From an uncultured Clostridia bacterium (GTDB taxonomy: Bacteria > Bacillota > Clostridia > UBA1381): 12,012 nucleotides of DNA. The stretch is from contig CAKSPW010000067.1 in assembly GCA_934486495.1 (NCBI GenBank), positions 1 through 12,012 of the forward strand, given 5' to 3'. The translations under genes and the position numbers were made by a program. Shown in pieces: positions 1 to 5,937 of this stretch (its first letter is position 1; each line of letters opens with the position of its first letter). The notes under the pieces are model-generated. The model made no database searches. It was not told the DNA's origin and saw nothing but the letters and a program-made list of their open reading frames with translations.

Positions 1-119
1 ACGAAGGACTTCACAATAAGCTCGAACGTATGCCGACGGAATCGAGAAACAAGCTGCGTGAAACTCTTCAGAGAATTATAAACGAGGGAAGCGGTGGTCT
101 TATTTGCATAATATTATAA
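1..119 (+). CDS. 3' end of an unidentified gene (partial)
   Basis: The reading frame beginning at base 3 is open from the left edge and stops with TAA at 117-119. It gives about 38 residues: a charged helical stretch (LERMPTESRNKLRETLQR) and then a short hydrophobic end (GGLICIIL). The start lies outside the window. I do not recognise the protein; too little is visible to assign a family. Support for its being real is the open frame, the plausible amphipathic composition, and the overlap of its last 16 bases with the TTG start of the next gene, which is typical of translationally coupled neighbours. In many Clostridia the gene before spoIIP is gpr, but this tail does not look like the Gpr C-terminus I would expect. 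The other two forward frames carry stops within the first 81 bases. Confidence 0.5.
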   Translation, partial: EGLHNKLERMPTESRNKLRETLQRIINEGSGGLICIIL

Positions 120-790
120 AGATTCTCATTGCCGCCTTATTGTCGGTTATCTCTTGCGTATGCGCAAAAGACGGCAAAACAGAATACAAAACGGATGAAA
201 TATCTCTCGAAACCGATAAGTACTCCATAAGCGGCGAAACGATAATTCTCGGCGGAAGCTCTGACGGGATAACGGAATTTAACGATAAAATATCTGAGGA
301 GGTGCGACTTTGGCAGGAGGATTTTGAAAACAGAGTAAACAATACCGCCGTTTTATCGTCGACAAAGCCTACCCTACAGTTCAGTACCGATGTACAGCTG
401 AACCGAGGAGGAATAATCAGCGTAACAACAGACAAATATGTATATATATCCGCACTTCACGGCAATACATGGCGAAGCGCACGAACATATAACAGCCGTT
501 ATGACAAAACGCTTAATCTATCCGACCTGTTTATCGACAGCAACTACACGGATTTTTTGACAGAAAAGCTAAATGAGCTGATAACCGAAAAACCCGATAT
601 ATATCACGACCTTTGGGAACAGCCGTCAATAGATAAAAAGCGTGAGGATAAATTCTATCTCGACGGGAAAAATCTTGTAATATTCTATGAGCCGTACGAG
701 CTGTCATACTATGCGCGCGGCGTTGTTGAGTTCCCCGTCAATACCGAAAAGCTGAGGGGATATATTAAAGAAGAATATTTAAGCAGATAG
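104..790 (+). CDS. Predicted lipoprotein with RsiV-like DUF3298 domain
   Basis: The protein has 228 residues. Residues 1-18 look like a lipoprotein signal: a positive and hydrophobic start (HNIIKILIAALLSV), then VISC with Cys18 as the likely lipidated residue. The protein should sit outside the membrane. Residues about 110-225 match the DUF3298/RsiV C-terminal pattern: YISALHGNTW near 114, LNLSDLF at 137-143, then FYLDGKNLVIFYEPYELSYYARGVVEFPV at about 184-212 (two short pieces of one conserved block). In Bacillus subtilis, RsiV carries this domain outside the cell, where it binds lysozyme and releases sigma V. No cytoplasmic anti-sigma segment and no sigma factor gene are visible here, so the sigma role is not supported. 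The start is TTG at 104: no ATG or GTG lies between the in-frame stop at 59 and the signal peptide, and GGTGG (93-97) sits just upstream. Stops at 788-790, 38 bp before spoIIP, so the two are probably co-transcribed. The function is unknown; a cell-wall or engulfment role is only an inference from position. Confidence 0.75.
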   Translation: MHNIIKILIAALLSVISCVCAKDGKTEYKTDEISLETDKYSISGETIILGGSSDGITEFNDKISEEVRLWQEDFENRVNNTAVLSSTKPTLQFSTDVQLNRGGIISVTTDKYVYISALHGNTWRSARTYNSRYDKTLNLSDLFIDSNYTDFLTEKLNELITEKPDIYHDLWEQPSIDKKREDKFYLDGKNLVIFYEPYELSYYARGVVEFPVNTEKLRGYIKEEYLSR

Positions 791-828
791 CCCCCGATAA
801 AACCATATATCCCGGAGGATAAAAAGAA

Positions 829-1896
829 ATGAAATGCCTTGTCATAACAAAAAAACACATTTTAACCGCGTCCGTATCCGTAATTTGCATTTTACTGCTT
901 ACAGCCGGAATAAAAACCGCAAATAAAAAAGCAATAAGCGCATTTAATCCGACAGATATTATCTCTGATGCACTTCCGTCAAAAGAAAAGCCTTCGCTAA
1001 TAAAAGAAATTAAATCAAAAATAGAAAAAAGCAAAAACAAAAAATACGATGATATACTAAATGACTACTCCCCAATATTCCCCGAAAAAACAGCTTCTCC
1101 CACTGCCGAACCACGCAGTGAGGAGCCGCACCGAACAGCCGCACCGACAGAAATGCCTACGGCGCCTCCTGTTGAAAAGCGCAGCATTTCGGAAACTAAA
1201 ATAAAAAACGATACAAGCTTTGATTATAATGCGCTTGATATACAAAACACCGCTATCAGCTTTAAATCGGACGCGACCGTTCTTATCATTCACACGCATA
1301 CAACAGAGAGCTATGCCGGCAGCAGCGAAACGAGCGAGAACAGAAGCATTGACGAGAAAAATAACATGATTGCGGTCGGAGATATTCTTGAAAATGAGCT
1401 AAAAAACGAAGGAATTTCCGTAATTCACGACAAAACGGTTCATGACTATCCGAGTTATCGAGGTGCATACGGACGTTCACTTAAAACGGCTCAAAACGAT
1501 ATTAAAAATAATCCGTCGATTTCTGTAATAATCGACGTACACCGTGACGCAATAGTAAAAAGTGACGGAACAAAAGTTAAGCTTGTAAAGAATTTAAACG
1601 GTGAGGACTGCGCTCAAATGATGGTTGTTTGCGGTACAAACGGCAGTGGATTAAATCACCCCGACTGGATATATAACCTAAAATTTTCACTCGAGCTTAC
1701 AAACGGAGTAAACTCTCTCGCACCGGGGCTTATGCGTCCGCCGAATTTGCGTGAGGAGCGATTTAATCAGCATCTTACAAAAGCAAGTATAATTTTGGAG
1801 GTGGGAACAAACGGGAATTCATTAGATGAAGCAAAACGCTCCGCTAAATATGCCGGCAATGCGCTTTCACGGATAATAAAGGAAAACATGAAGTAA
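829..1896 (+). CDS. spoIIP: Stage II sporulation protein P (SpoIIP)
   Basis: This is a 355-residue peptidoglycan amidase/endopeptidase. In the family it works with SpoIID and SpoIIM (the DMP complex) to thin septal peptidoglycan and drive engulfment of the forespore. Visible layout: a short basic N-terminus, one transmembrane helix at about 11-27, a lysine-rich stretch (51-73), a Pro/Thr/Glu-rich linker (about 86-117), then the catalytic domain from about 148 to the end. That domain has VLIIHTHTTESY (151-162; H155, H157, E160), DVHRD (236-240; H238) and ILEVGTNGN (322-330; E324), which are the expected zinc-ligand and catalytic positions of the SpoIIP fold. The length is within the usual range. 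GGAGG at 814-818, about 10 bases before the ATG, fixes the start. It lies 38 bp downstream of the DUF3298 lipoprotein gene. No separate sigma-E type promoter is obvious in that gap, so transcription probably starts further upstream. Confidence 0.95.
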   Translation: MKCLVITKKHILTASVSVICILLLTAGIKTANKKAISAFNPTDIISDALPSKEKPSLIKEIKSKIEKSKNKKYDDILNDYSPIFPEKTASPTAEPRSEEPHRTAAPTEMPTAPPVEKRSISETKIKNDTSFDYNALDIQNTAISFKSDATVLIIHTHTTESYAGSSETSENRSIDEKNNMIAVGDILENELKNEGISVIHDKTVHDYPSYRGAYGRSLKTAQNDIKNNPSISVIIDVHRDAIVKSDGTKVKLVKNLNGEDCAQMMVVCGTNGSGLNHPDWIYNLKFSLELTNGVNSLAPGLMRPPNLREERFNQHLTKASIILEVGTNGNSLDEAKRSAKYAGNALSRIIKENMK

Positions 1897-2007
1897 CGAT
1901 TTACGCACTTAAGGACTTAAATTATATCTCGGACTTTTGCCGTATAATATTGACATTTATAAAATCATGATGTTTGTTGATTTTTCCTATCCACTTAAAA
2001 AAAGTTA

Positions 2008-2045
2008 AGGCTGTTTAAAAAGTCGATTGATTTTTTAAACAGCCT
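2008..2045 (-). terminator. Hairpin between converging genes, probable terminator
   Basis: A 14-bp perfect inverted repeat: AGGCTGTTTAAAAA at 2008-2021 pairs with TTTTTAAACAGCCT at 2032-2045, around a 10-base loop. Read on the minus strand, the hairpin is followed by a run of seven T (the complement of 1997-2003), so it is a good intrinsic terminator for the LiaF-like gene that ends at 2111. On the plus strand, after spoIIP, the stem is followed only by CTCATTTTACTT, a poorer tract, so it may act in both directions but less well for spoIIP. Confidence 0.75.
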
Positions 2046-2110
2046 CTCATTTTACTTATTATAAAAACATATTACATTGTCAGTACAACGCAAACAACAG
2101 TCATCAAATT

Positions 2111-2767
2111 CTATTTTATATCAGCGCCGCCGAATATGCACCGGCCGTTTACAGTAAGCGTTACGCCCTTTTCACTATCTGAGTTTACATCACGTTTATC
2201 GCTTATGCCGCCGAACAGGCACAATGTATTTATTTTTACATTAACATTTTTCGGCACAATGATTTCCACGCCTCCGAACATACAGAAAAGGTCAAGACAA
2301 GCTCCGTCCGCTATTTTTGCATTTGCGAAATTGTATTTACCACCGCCGAAAACAGCGCTGACCTTGGAATGCGTGATCTCCATACCCGAATAATCGTATT
2401 CCTTTGAGCAAAACGCTGATGTATTTGCCTGATTGTTTTCGCAGCGATTTTGCACATTTACCGATTTTACAATAATCTTAATTCCGATTAAGACAACAAC
2501 AATCGGTATTGTCAGTTTCCAACCGAACGAATAATCAATCACTCCCTGCTCCGCCAACAGAAGATAAACTCCGAGCCATAGAAAGAATATATTCAGGATT
2601 TTATTCTTACTCGTTACAAATCCCGTTATTGACGGAACAATTATAAACAACGCCCACCAGCCGTCAAAGGATATATCCATGTTTATAATGCCGAACGAAG
2701 CCAATAAGTAGATAACACCGAACAAAACCAAAGCCGCACCCAATATAATTCCCGTTATTTTTTTCAT
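2111..2767 (-). CDS. LiaF-like membrane protein
   Basis: With the chosen start it has 218 residues. Four hydrophobic segments fill the N-terminal half (ITGIILGAALVLFGVIYLLA; ALFIIVPSITGFV; ILNIFFLWLGVYLLLA; LTIPIVVVLIGIKIIV). The C-terminal soluble half, about the last 80 residues, has the repeated beta-rich FGG signature of the LiaF C-terminal / cell-wall-active antibiotic response domain: VFGGGKYNF, MFGGVEIIVP, LFGGIS and a final CIFGGADIK. LiaF inhibits the LiaRS two-component system that senses cell-envelope stress in Bacillus. No liaR, liaS or liaI lies next to it here, so it is an orphan, and family-level naming is as far as the sequence goes. The frame could also open at an ATG at 2795-2797, but the Shine-Dalgarno sequence lies inside that extension, so the ATG at 2765-2767 (MKKITG) is preferred. 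It has its own promoter upstream and a terminator hairpin downstream. Confidence 0.85.
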   Translation of the reverse strand: MKKITGIILGAALVLFGVIYLLASFGIINMDISFDGWWALFIIVPSITGFVTSKNKILNIFFLWLGVYLLLAEQGVIDYSFGWKLTIPIVVVLIGIKIIVKSVNVQNRCENNQANTSAFCSKEYDYSGMEITHSKVSAVFGGGKYNFANAKIADGACLDLFCMFGGVEIIVPKNVNVKINTLCLFGGISDKRDVNSDSEKGVTLTVNGRCIFGGADIK

Positions 2768-2774
2768 TATTATA

Positions 2775-2782
2775 CCCTCCCC
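2775..2782 (-). promoter_or_regulatory. Ribosome binding site deciding the LiaF-like start
   Basis: On the minus strand this reads GGGGAGGG, seven bases before the ATG at 2765-2767. It lies within the longer open frame starting at 2797, which argues that the upstream ATG is not the initiation codon. Confidence 0.8.
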
Positions 2783-2836
2783 AATTAAAACTGACAATCA
2801 CTCGTATATTCTTAAACTGAAGAAATTTTCATCTTA

Positions 2837-2865
2837 ATTATAGCACGTTAAATCGCATCGGACAA
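2837..2865 (-). promoter_or_regulatory. Sigma-A type promoter of the LiaF-like gene
   Basis: On the minus strand there is TTGTCC (2860-2865), a 17-bp spacer, and a perfect TATAAT (2837-2842) preceded by TGC, which is an extended -10 element. It lies about 70 bp ahead of the LiaF-like ATG and points towards it, leaving a 5' leader of roughly 60 bases. The -10 match and spacer length are strong; the -35 has four of six consensus bases. Confidence 0.75.
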
Positions 2866-2918
2866 TGTTTTCCCCGCAAATTCAGCATTATTCACAAATC
2901 CTTATTCGATACGTAAAA

Positions 2919-2967
2919 ATAATAGGCAGATTTATCCGTAAACGTCAAAAATGTCTGCCGCTTTTTT
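2919..2967. repeat. Inverted repeat overlapping a possible second promoter
   Basis: GGCAGA (2925-2930) and TCTGCC (2954-2959) form a 6-bp inverted repeat around a 23-base loop. On the plus strand it is followed by GC and six T (2962-2967), like an intrinsic terminator, although no plus-strand gene precedes it. On the minus strand the same bases contain TTGACG (2943-2948), an 18-bp spacer and TATTAT (2919-2924), a plausible upstream promoter for the LiaF-like gene. The repeat could therefore be an operator, a terminator, or chance. Confidence 0.35.
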
Positions 2968-3030
2968 ACATTTTCTAAATCATGCCAATATATCACATTT
3001 TTACATAAACCTACATATATAAAAACGGAC

Positions 3031-3073
3031 AAAAAAATCAACTGCAGACACATCAAGTTGCATCGGCAGTTGA
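3031..3073 (-). terminator. Intrinsic terminator of the small regulator gene
   Basis: Read on the minus strand, TCAACTGC (3066-3073) pairs with GCAGTTGA (3038-3045) in an 8-bp stem with a 20-base loop, followed directly by seven T (3031-3037). It begins six bases after the stop codon of the Cro/C1-type gene and points the right way. Confidence 0.75.
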
Positions 3074-3079
3074 ATAAAA

Positions 3080-3484
3080 TTAAAATCTCTTTTGAGCTAC
3101 TTTTTCCTCAATTTCATTCTTATTCTTAATATAAGAATCCTTCATTGCGGAAGCTTCCTTCGGCTCATCCGGGCAGCACCGTTCATATTCAACGTTCAAA
3201 ATCGTCTCTACGGTATGTAAACCCTTTGCGTCAAGCTTTGCGAGCATTTCGTTAATGTCATAAAATCTGTCGCAATAAAAAGTAAGCTTGTTTTTGTTGA
3301 CAATAGGATTAATTCCGAGTGTAGTCATAATTCTGCTTACAGTTTCATAAGAAGTAAGTCCAACACCCTTGCTAAGCGAATTGGCAAGAGTAGAATAAGG
3401 AATATCACTGATTGCAGAGAAATTTCTTACACTTTTGTATTGTCTTTTAATTTCACTCTTAATCAAATTTGTTAAAACGTCCAT
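3080..3484 (-). CDS. Small Cro/C1-type helix-turn-helix regulator
   Basis: This 134-residue protein has an N-terminal DNA-binding domain at about residues 15-60. The pattern SVRNFSAISDIPYSTLANSLSKGVG fits the XRE fold: 'IPYSTLANSLSKG' at 28-40 is the turn and recognition helix, and SYETVSRIMTTLGI (45-58) closes the five-helix bundle. The C-terminal part includes LDAKGLHTVETILNVEYERC (84-103), a tail often seen in clostridial and phage-like repressors, then a charged end. There is no protease, peptidase or ligand domain. Its targets are unknown. The ATG at 3482-3484 is set by GGAGGA (3491-3496) six bases upstream. It stands alone, with a consensus promoter on one side and an intrinsic terminator on the other. 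Direct repeats over its promoter suggest it may control itself. It could be a domesticated mobile-element repressor, but no other mobile gene is nearby. Confidence 0.85.
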   Translation of the reverse strand: MDVLTNLIKSEIKRQYKSVRNFSAISDIPYSTLANSLSKGVGLTSYETVSRIMTTLGINPIVNKNKLTFYCDRFYDINEMLAKLDAKGLHTVETILNVEYERCCPDEPKEASAMKDSYIKNKNEIEEKVAQKRF

Positions 3485-3514
3485 ATTAAGTCCTCCATTG
3501 TTACAGTTTATTAT

Positions 3515-3543
3515 ATTATACTACATTTAGACACATTTGTCAA
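3515..3543 (-). promoter_or_regulatory. Consensus promoter of the helix-turn-helix gene
   Basis: On the minus strand this is a perfect TTGACA (3538-3543), a 17-bp spacer and a perfect TATAAT (3515-3520), located about 30 bp before the ATG at 3484. It is the strongest promoter match in the window. A repressor gene with a near-ideal promoter usually needs negative control. Confidence 0.85.
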
Positions 3544-3550
3544 CACATTT
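3523..3550 (-). repeat. Direct repeats across the promoter, possible operator
   Basis: On the minus strand AAATGTGT occurs at 3543-3550 and again at 3531-3538 (12-bp period). A third partial copy, AAATGT, lies at 3523-3528, ten bases on. The copies cover the -35 box and the spacer, so a bound protein would block RNA polymerase. The link to the adjacent Cro/C1-type protein is an inference; such proteins more often bind inverted repeats. Confidence 0.45.
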
Positions 3551-3677
3551 TTTTAAATGATTTTCATTATTTACAGAAAAATTATTGAATATGTATATAT
3601 CTTACCGTAAATATATATTGAAACAATACAGAATTAATATGATATATTGTAAATCATCTGCTAAAATTAACGCTTTA

Positions 3678-4241
3678 TTACATTTTTAACAGTATTCCAA
3701 CACAAGCCGACACAGCAATAAACCAAATCGGATGTATGCGCAGTTTCTTAATTCCGATAAAAAGTAAAGCAAAAATTACCGTATTTCTTAAATCTACCAA
3801 ATCAAGAAACTTTCTTGTTTCCTTAAATAAATCAATATGAATCAACGACAGCTTCATTACCTCAACGGCAGCGGCAGCAATAAGCCCCATTGATGCCGGG
3901 CGCAAGCCGTATAATGTGTTTTTTACGGCAGCGCTTTTTTTAAACTTTGAAAGCAGACCCGCAACAATCATTATAATTATCACGCTCGGGCATACAAGTC
4001 CAAGTGTTGACGCAAACATTCCGGCAGCACCCGCCGCCTTAAATCCGACGTAAGTGGACATATTAACGCCGATAGGTCCCGGAGTCGACTCGGAAACGGC
4101 AATTATATTTGCAAGCTCCGTTTTTGTAAACCATCCCGTTTTATCGGAAAGTGCACTTAAAAAAGGTATCGTTGCCGCTCCGCCGCCTATTGAAAAAAGT
4201 CCTATTTTGAAAAATTCGTAAAAAAGCCTTAAAATTATCAT
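3678..4241 (-). CDS. ChrA-family short membrane transporter, second of pair
   Basis: This 187-residue protein is a short-chain chromate ion transporter (CHR) family member of the kind that works as two separately coded halves, like YwrA/YwrB of Bacillus. Family marks: SIGGGAATIPFL (17-28) in the first membrane segment, ESTPGPIGVNMSTYVGF (51-67) and CPSVIIIMIVAG (84-95). About six hydrophobic segments span the chain. CHR proteins of the well-studied long type export chromate by antiport; substrates of the short pairs are mostly untested, so chromate should be read as a family name. Its ATG at 4239-4241 is preceded by AGGAGA about ten bases upstream and lies 19 bp after its partner. It is the last gene of the long minus-strand run; I see no convincing terminator in the 127 bp that follow before the next promoter region. 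Confidence 0.88.
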   Translation of the reverse strand: MIILRLFYEFFKIGLFSIGGGAATIPFLSALSDKTGWFTKTELANIIAVSESTPGPIGVNMSTYVGFKAAGAAGMFASTLGLVCPSVIIIMIVAGLLSKFKKSAAVKNTLYGLRPASMGLIAAAAVEVMKLSLIHIDLFKETRKFLDLVDLRNTVIFALLFIGIKKLRIHPIWFIAVSACVGILLKM

Positions 4242-4260
4242 TATTTTTAATCTCCTGCGG

Positions 4261-4806
4261 TCACATCTGTTTTGAGCTTAAAAACGACTTATAAACTGCG
4301 CCGCCGACGCCCGACAAAACGACTAAAATTACCGGGGATATTTTTGTAAACACGCTCAATGCAAACACCGTAAAAAACAGCAAGGTTGTAAACACATCTA
4401 CCGCCGATGTTTTCCAAAATCCTACAACAGCTTTTAAAATAAGTGCGCAGACACATATTCTTATACCTGCAAACGCATGATTTAAAACAGGCTGTGTGCT
4501 GAACATTTCAAGGAAAGACGCTATTATTCCAATGATAAATATGCTCGGAGTTATAAAGCCTAGTGTCGCAAAAATCGCACCCGGTATTCCCTTTCGTTTA
4601 TAGCCTATGAACGTTGAAACATTTACTGCTATTGCTCCCGGAGTGCATTGACCGATTGCAAAATAATCGGCTACCTCCGTATCGGTTGCATAGCCGTACC
4701 TTTGGACAATATCCCTTTGTATTATAGGCAAAAGTGCATATCCTCCGCCAAAACAAACAACACCCATTTTAAAAAATATAAAATACAGTTTAAAAAGCTC
4801 TGCCAT
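4261..4806 (-). CDS. ChrA-family short membrane transporter, first of pair
   Basis: This 181-residue protein is the partner half of the downstream CHR gene. It shows the same skeleton with different residues: VCFGGGYALLPII (17-29), QCTPGAIAVNVSTFIGY (53-69) and a TPSIF motif (86-90), with about six hydrophobic segments. Differences from its neighbour fit the idea that the two halves insert with opposite orientation and form a heterodimer, as reported for a Bacillus short-chain pair. The gap of 12 bp to the upstream methyltransferase gene contains GGTGGAG as ribosome binding site, three bases before the ATG at 4804-4806, so translation is probably coupled. Substrate unknown; anion export is the family expectation. 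Confidence 0.88.
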   Translation of the reverse strand: MAELFKLYFIFFKMGVVCFGGGYALLPIIQRDIVQRYGYATDTEVADYFAIGQCTPGAIAVNVSTFIGYKRKGIPGAIFATLGFITPSIFIIGIIASFLEMFSTQPVLNHAFAGIRICVCALILKAVVGFWKTSAVDVFTTLLFFTVFALSVFTKISPVILVVLSGVGGAVYKSFLSSKQM

Positions 4807-4818
4807 AACTCCACCGCC

Positions 4819-5937
4819 TTATTTTTTGTCCCCGAAATACTGATACAGATTACACTTAATCATTCCGTTATAAAGCTTTCGGCGTTTGCTTGCCTTTTTC
4901 CCGAAATGAGCTTCAAAATCTTCGTCCGATGATAAGATATACTCCGACCAATATTTATTCTTTGAAAACGCTTTGCCGATATCGGAATACAGCTTATAGC
5001 ACTCCCTCTTTTCGCCGAGACGTTCACCGTACGGCGGATTGCAAATTATCGCACCTATATCTGACATTGCGGCAAAATTCTCCGCTCTTGACCTTTCAAA
5101 TCTGATATTTTCCGAAACACCCGCCCTTTTCGCATTTTCTCCGGACATTCTTATACAGTCTTCGTCAATATCGCCGCCGTATATTTCAAGCGGAAGTGAG
5201 CGAATATTATCCCTTGCCTCATCTCTTGCATTTTTCCATATCTGCTCGGATACGTACGGAAAACATTCCGACGCAAAGCTTCGATTAAGTCCTGGCGCTA
5301 TATTTCTTTTAAACATAGCCGCTTCGATCGGAATTGTCCCCGAACCGCAAAACGGGTCGCAGAGCGGAGTTTCATACTTCCAAAAGCTAAGCATTACAAT
5401 CGCCGCCGCAAGAGTTTCCCTAAGCGGAGCAAGATTGGACTCCGTTCTGTACCCTCTTTTGTAAAGCGGTGTACCCGATGTATCAATCATAAGCGAAACA
5501 TTGTCGTTCATAATTGAAAACTGTATTCTGACAACAGCTTCCTCCTCCGGGATATGTTCTAAACCGTATTTTTCACCCAGCCTCGATGCAACCGCCTTTT
5601 TTATTATCGCCTGACAATCAGGAACGCTTGCAAGACGTGACTTTTTTGAATATCCCTTCACGGGGAAAGCATAGCCGAGCGGAATGTATTCCTCCCATGC
5701 AATGCTTTTCGTATTTTCAAAAAGTTCTTCAAAACTGACAGCCGAAAACTCCGCAGCACGAATTAATACACGTTCTCCCGAGCGTATATTTATATTCGTC
5801 CTTGCGACAGCGTCCGCACCGCCTTCAAATATAACCCGTCCGTCCTCGCACCTTGCATCATAGCCGAGTCTTTTAATCTCTCTTGCGCAAACGGACTCTA
5901 TGCCCAAAAGCGTAGGTATAACCAATTCGTAGCTCAT
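4819..5937 (-). CDS. THUMP-domain RNA methyltransferase (RlmL/YpsC type)
   Basis: This 372-residue class I S-adenosylmethionine-dependent enzyme is expected to methylate the exocyclic amine of a guanine in 23S rRNA (RlmL makes m2G2445 in E. coli). It corresponds to the single-domain YpsC form rather than the fused RlmKL. Layout: N-terminal ferredoxin-like and THUMP region at about 1-160, then the UPF0020 catalytic domain. Motifs: DPFCGSGTIPIEAA (194-207) binds the cofactor, GGDID (254-258) is the acidic loop, and NPPYGERLG (300-308) is the active-site N-P-P-Y motif of amino-group methyltransferases. The start overlaps the rnr stop in an ATGA (5934-5937), with GGAGG ending seven bases before the ATG, inside rnr. 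This indicates coupled translation with RNase R. The exact target base is inferred from the family. Confidence 0.9.
   Translation of the reverse strand: MSYELVIPTLLGIESVCAREIKRLGYDARCEDGRVIFEGGADAVARTNINIRSGERVLIRAAEFSAVSFEELFENTKSIAWEEYIPLGYAFPVKGYSKKSRLASVPDCQAIIKKAVASRLGEKYGLEHIPEEEAVVRIQFSIMNDNVSLMIDTSGTPLYKRGYRTESNLAPLRETLAAAIVMLSFWKYETPLCDPFCGSGTIPIEAAMFKRNIAPGLNRSFASECFPYVSEQIWKNARDEARDNIRSLPLEIYGGDIDEDCIRMSGENAKRAGVSENIRFERSRAENFAAMSDIGAIICNPPYGERLGEKRECYKLYSDIGKAFSKNKYWSEYILSSDEDFEAHFGKKASKRRKLYNGMIKCNLYQYFGDKK

Larger units (their letters stand above)
2768..3079. other. AT-rich intergenic region, no gene
   Basis: These 312 bases lie between the LiaF-like gene and the small regulator gene. 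They hold, from right to left, the regulator's terminator (3031-3073), a set of ACAT-containing repeats (2968-3018), an inverted repeat with a possible second promoter (2919-2967), the extended -10 promoter of the LiaF-like gene (2837-2865) and its ribosome binding site. On the minus strand the ATG triplets between 2968 and 3018 are each followed by a stop codon at once or after one codon, so I see no small open reading frame. Confidence 0.7.

Noticed and set aside
1943..1948. TATAAT on the plus strand after spoIIP, as a promoter
   Set aside because: There is no -35 element at suitable distance, and no gene or structured RNA follows before the converging gene.
2768..2797. Start of the LiaF-like protein ten codons further upstream
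   Set aside because: The ribosome binding site lies within this stretch, and the extra residues (SVLIGEGII) are simply its translation.
3551..3677. Terminator or small RNA after the ChrA pair
   Set aside because: Only very AT-rich short inverted repeats (such as AATGA/TCATT) are present, with no T run on the proper strand. I see no supported structure.
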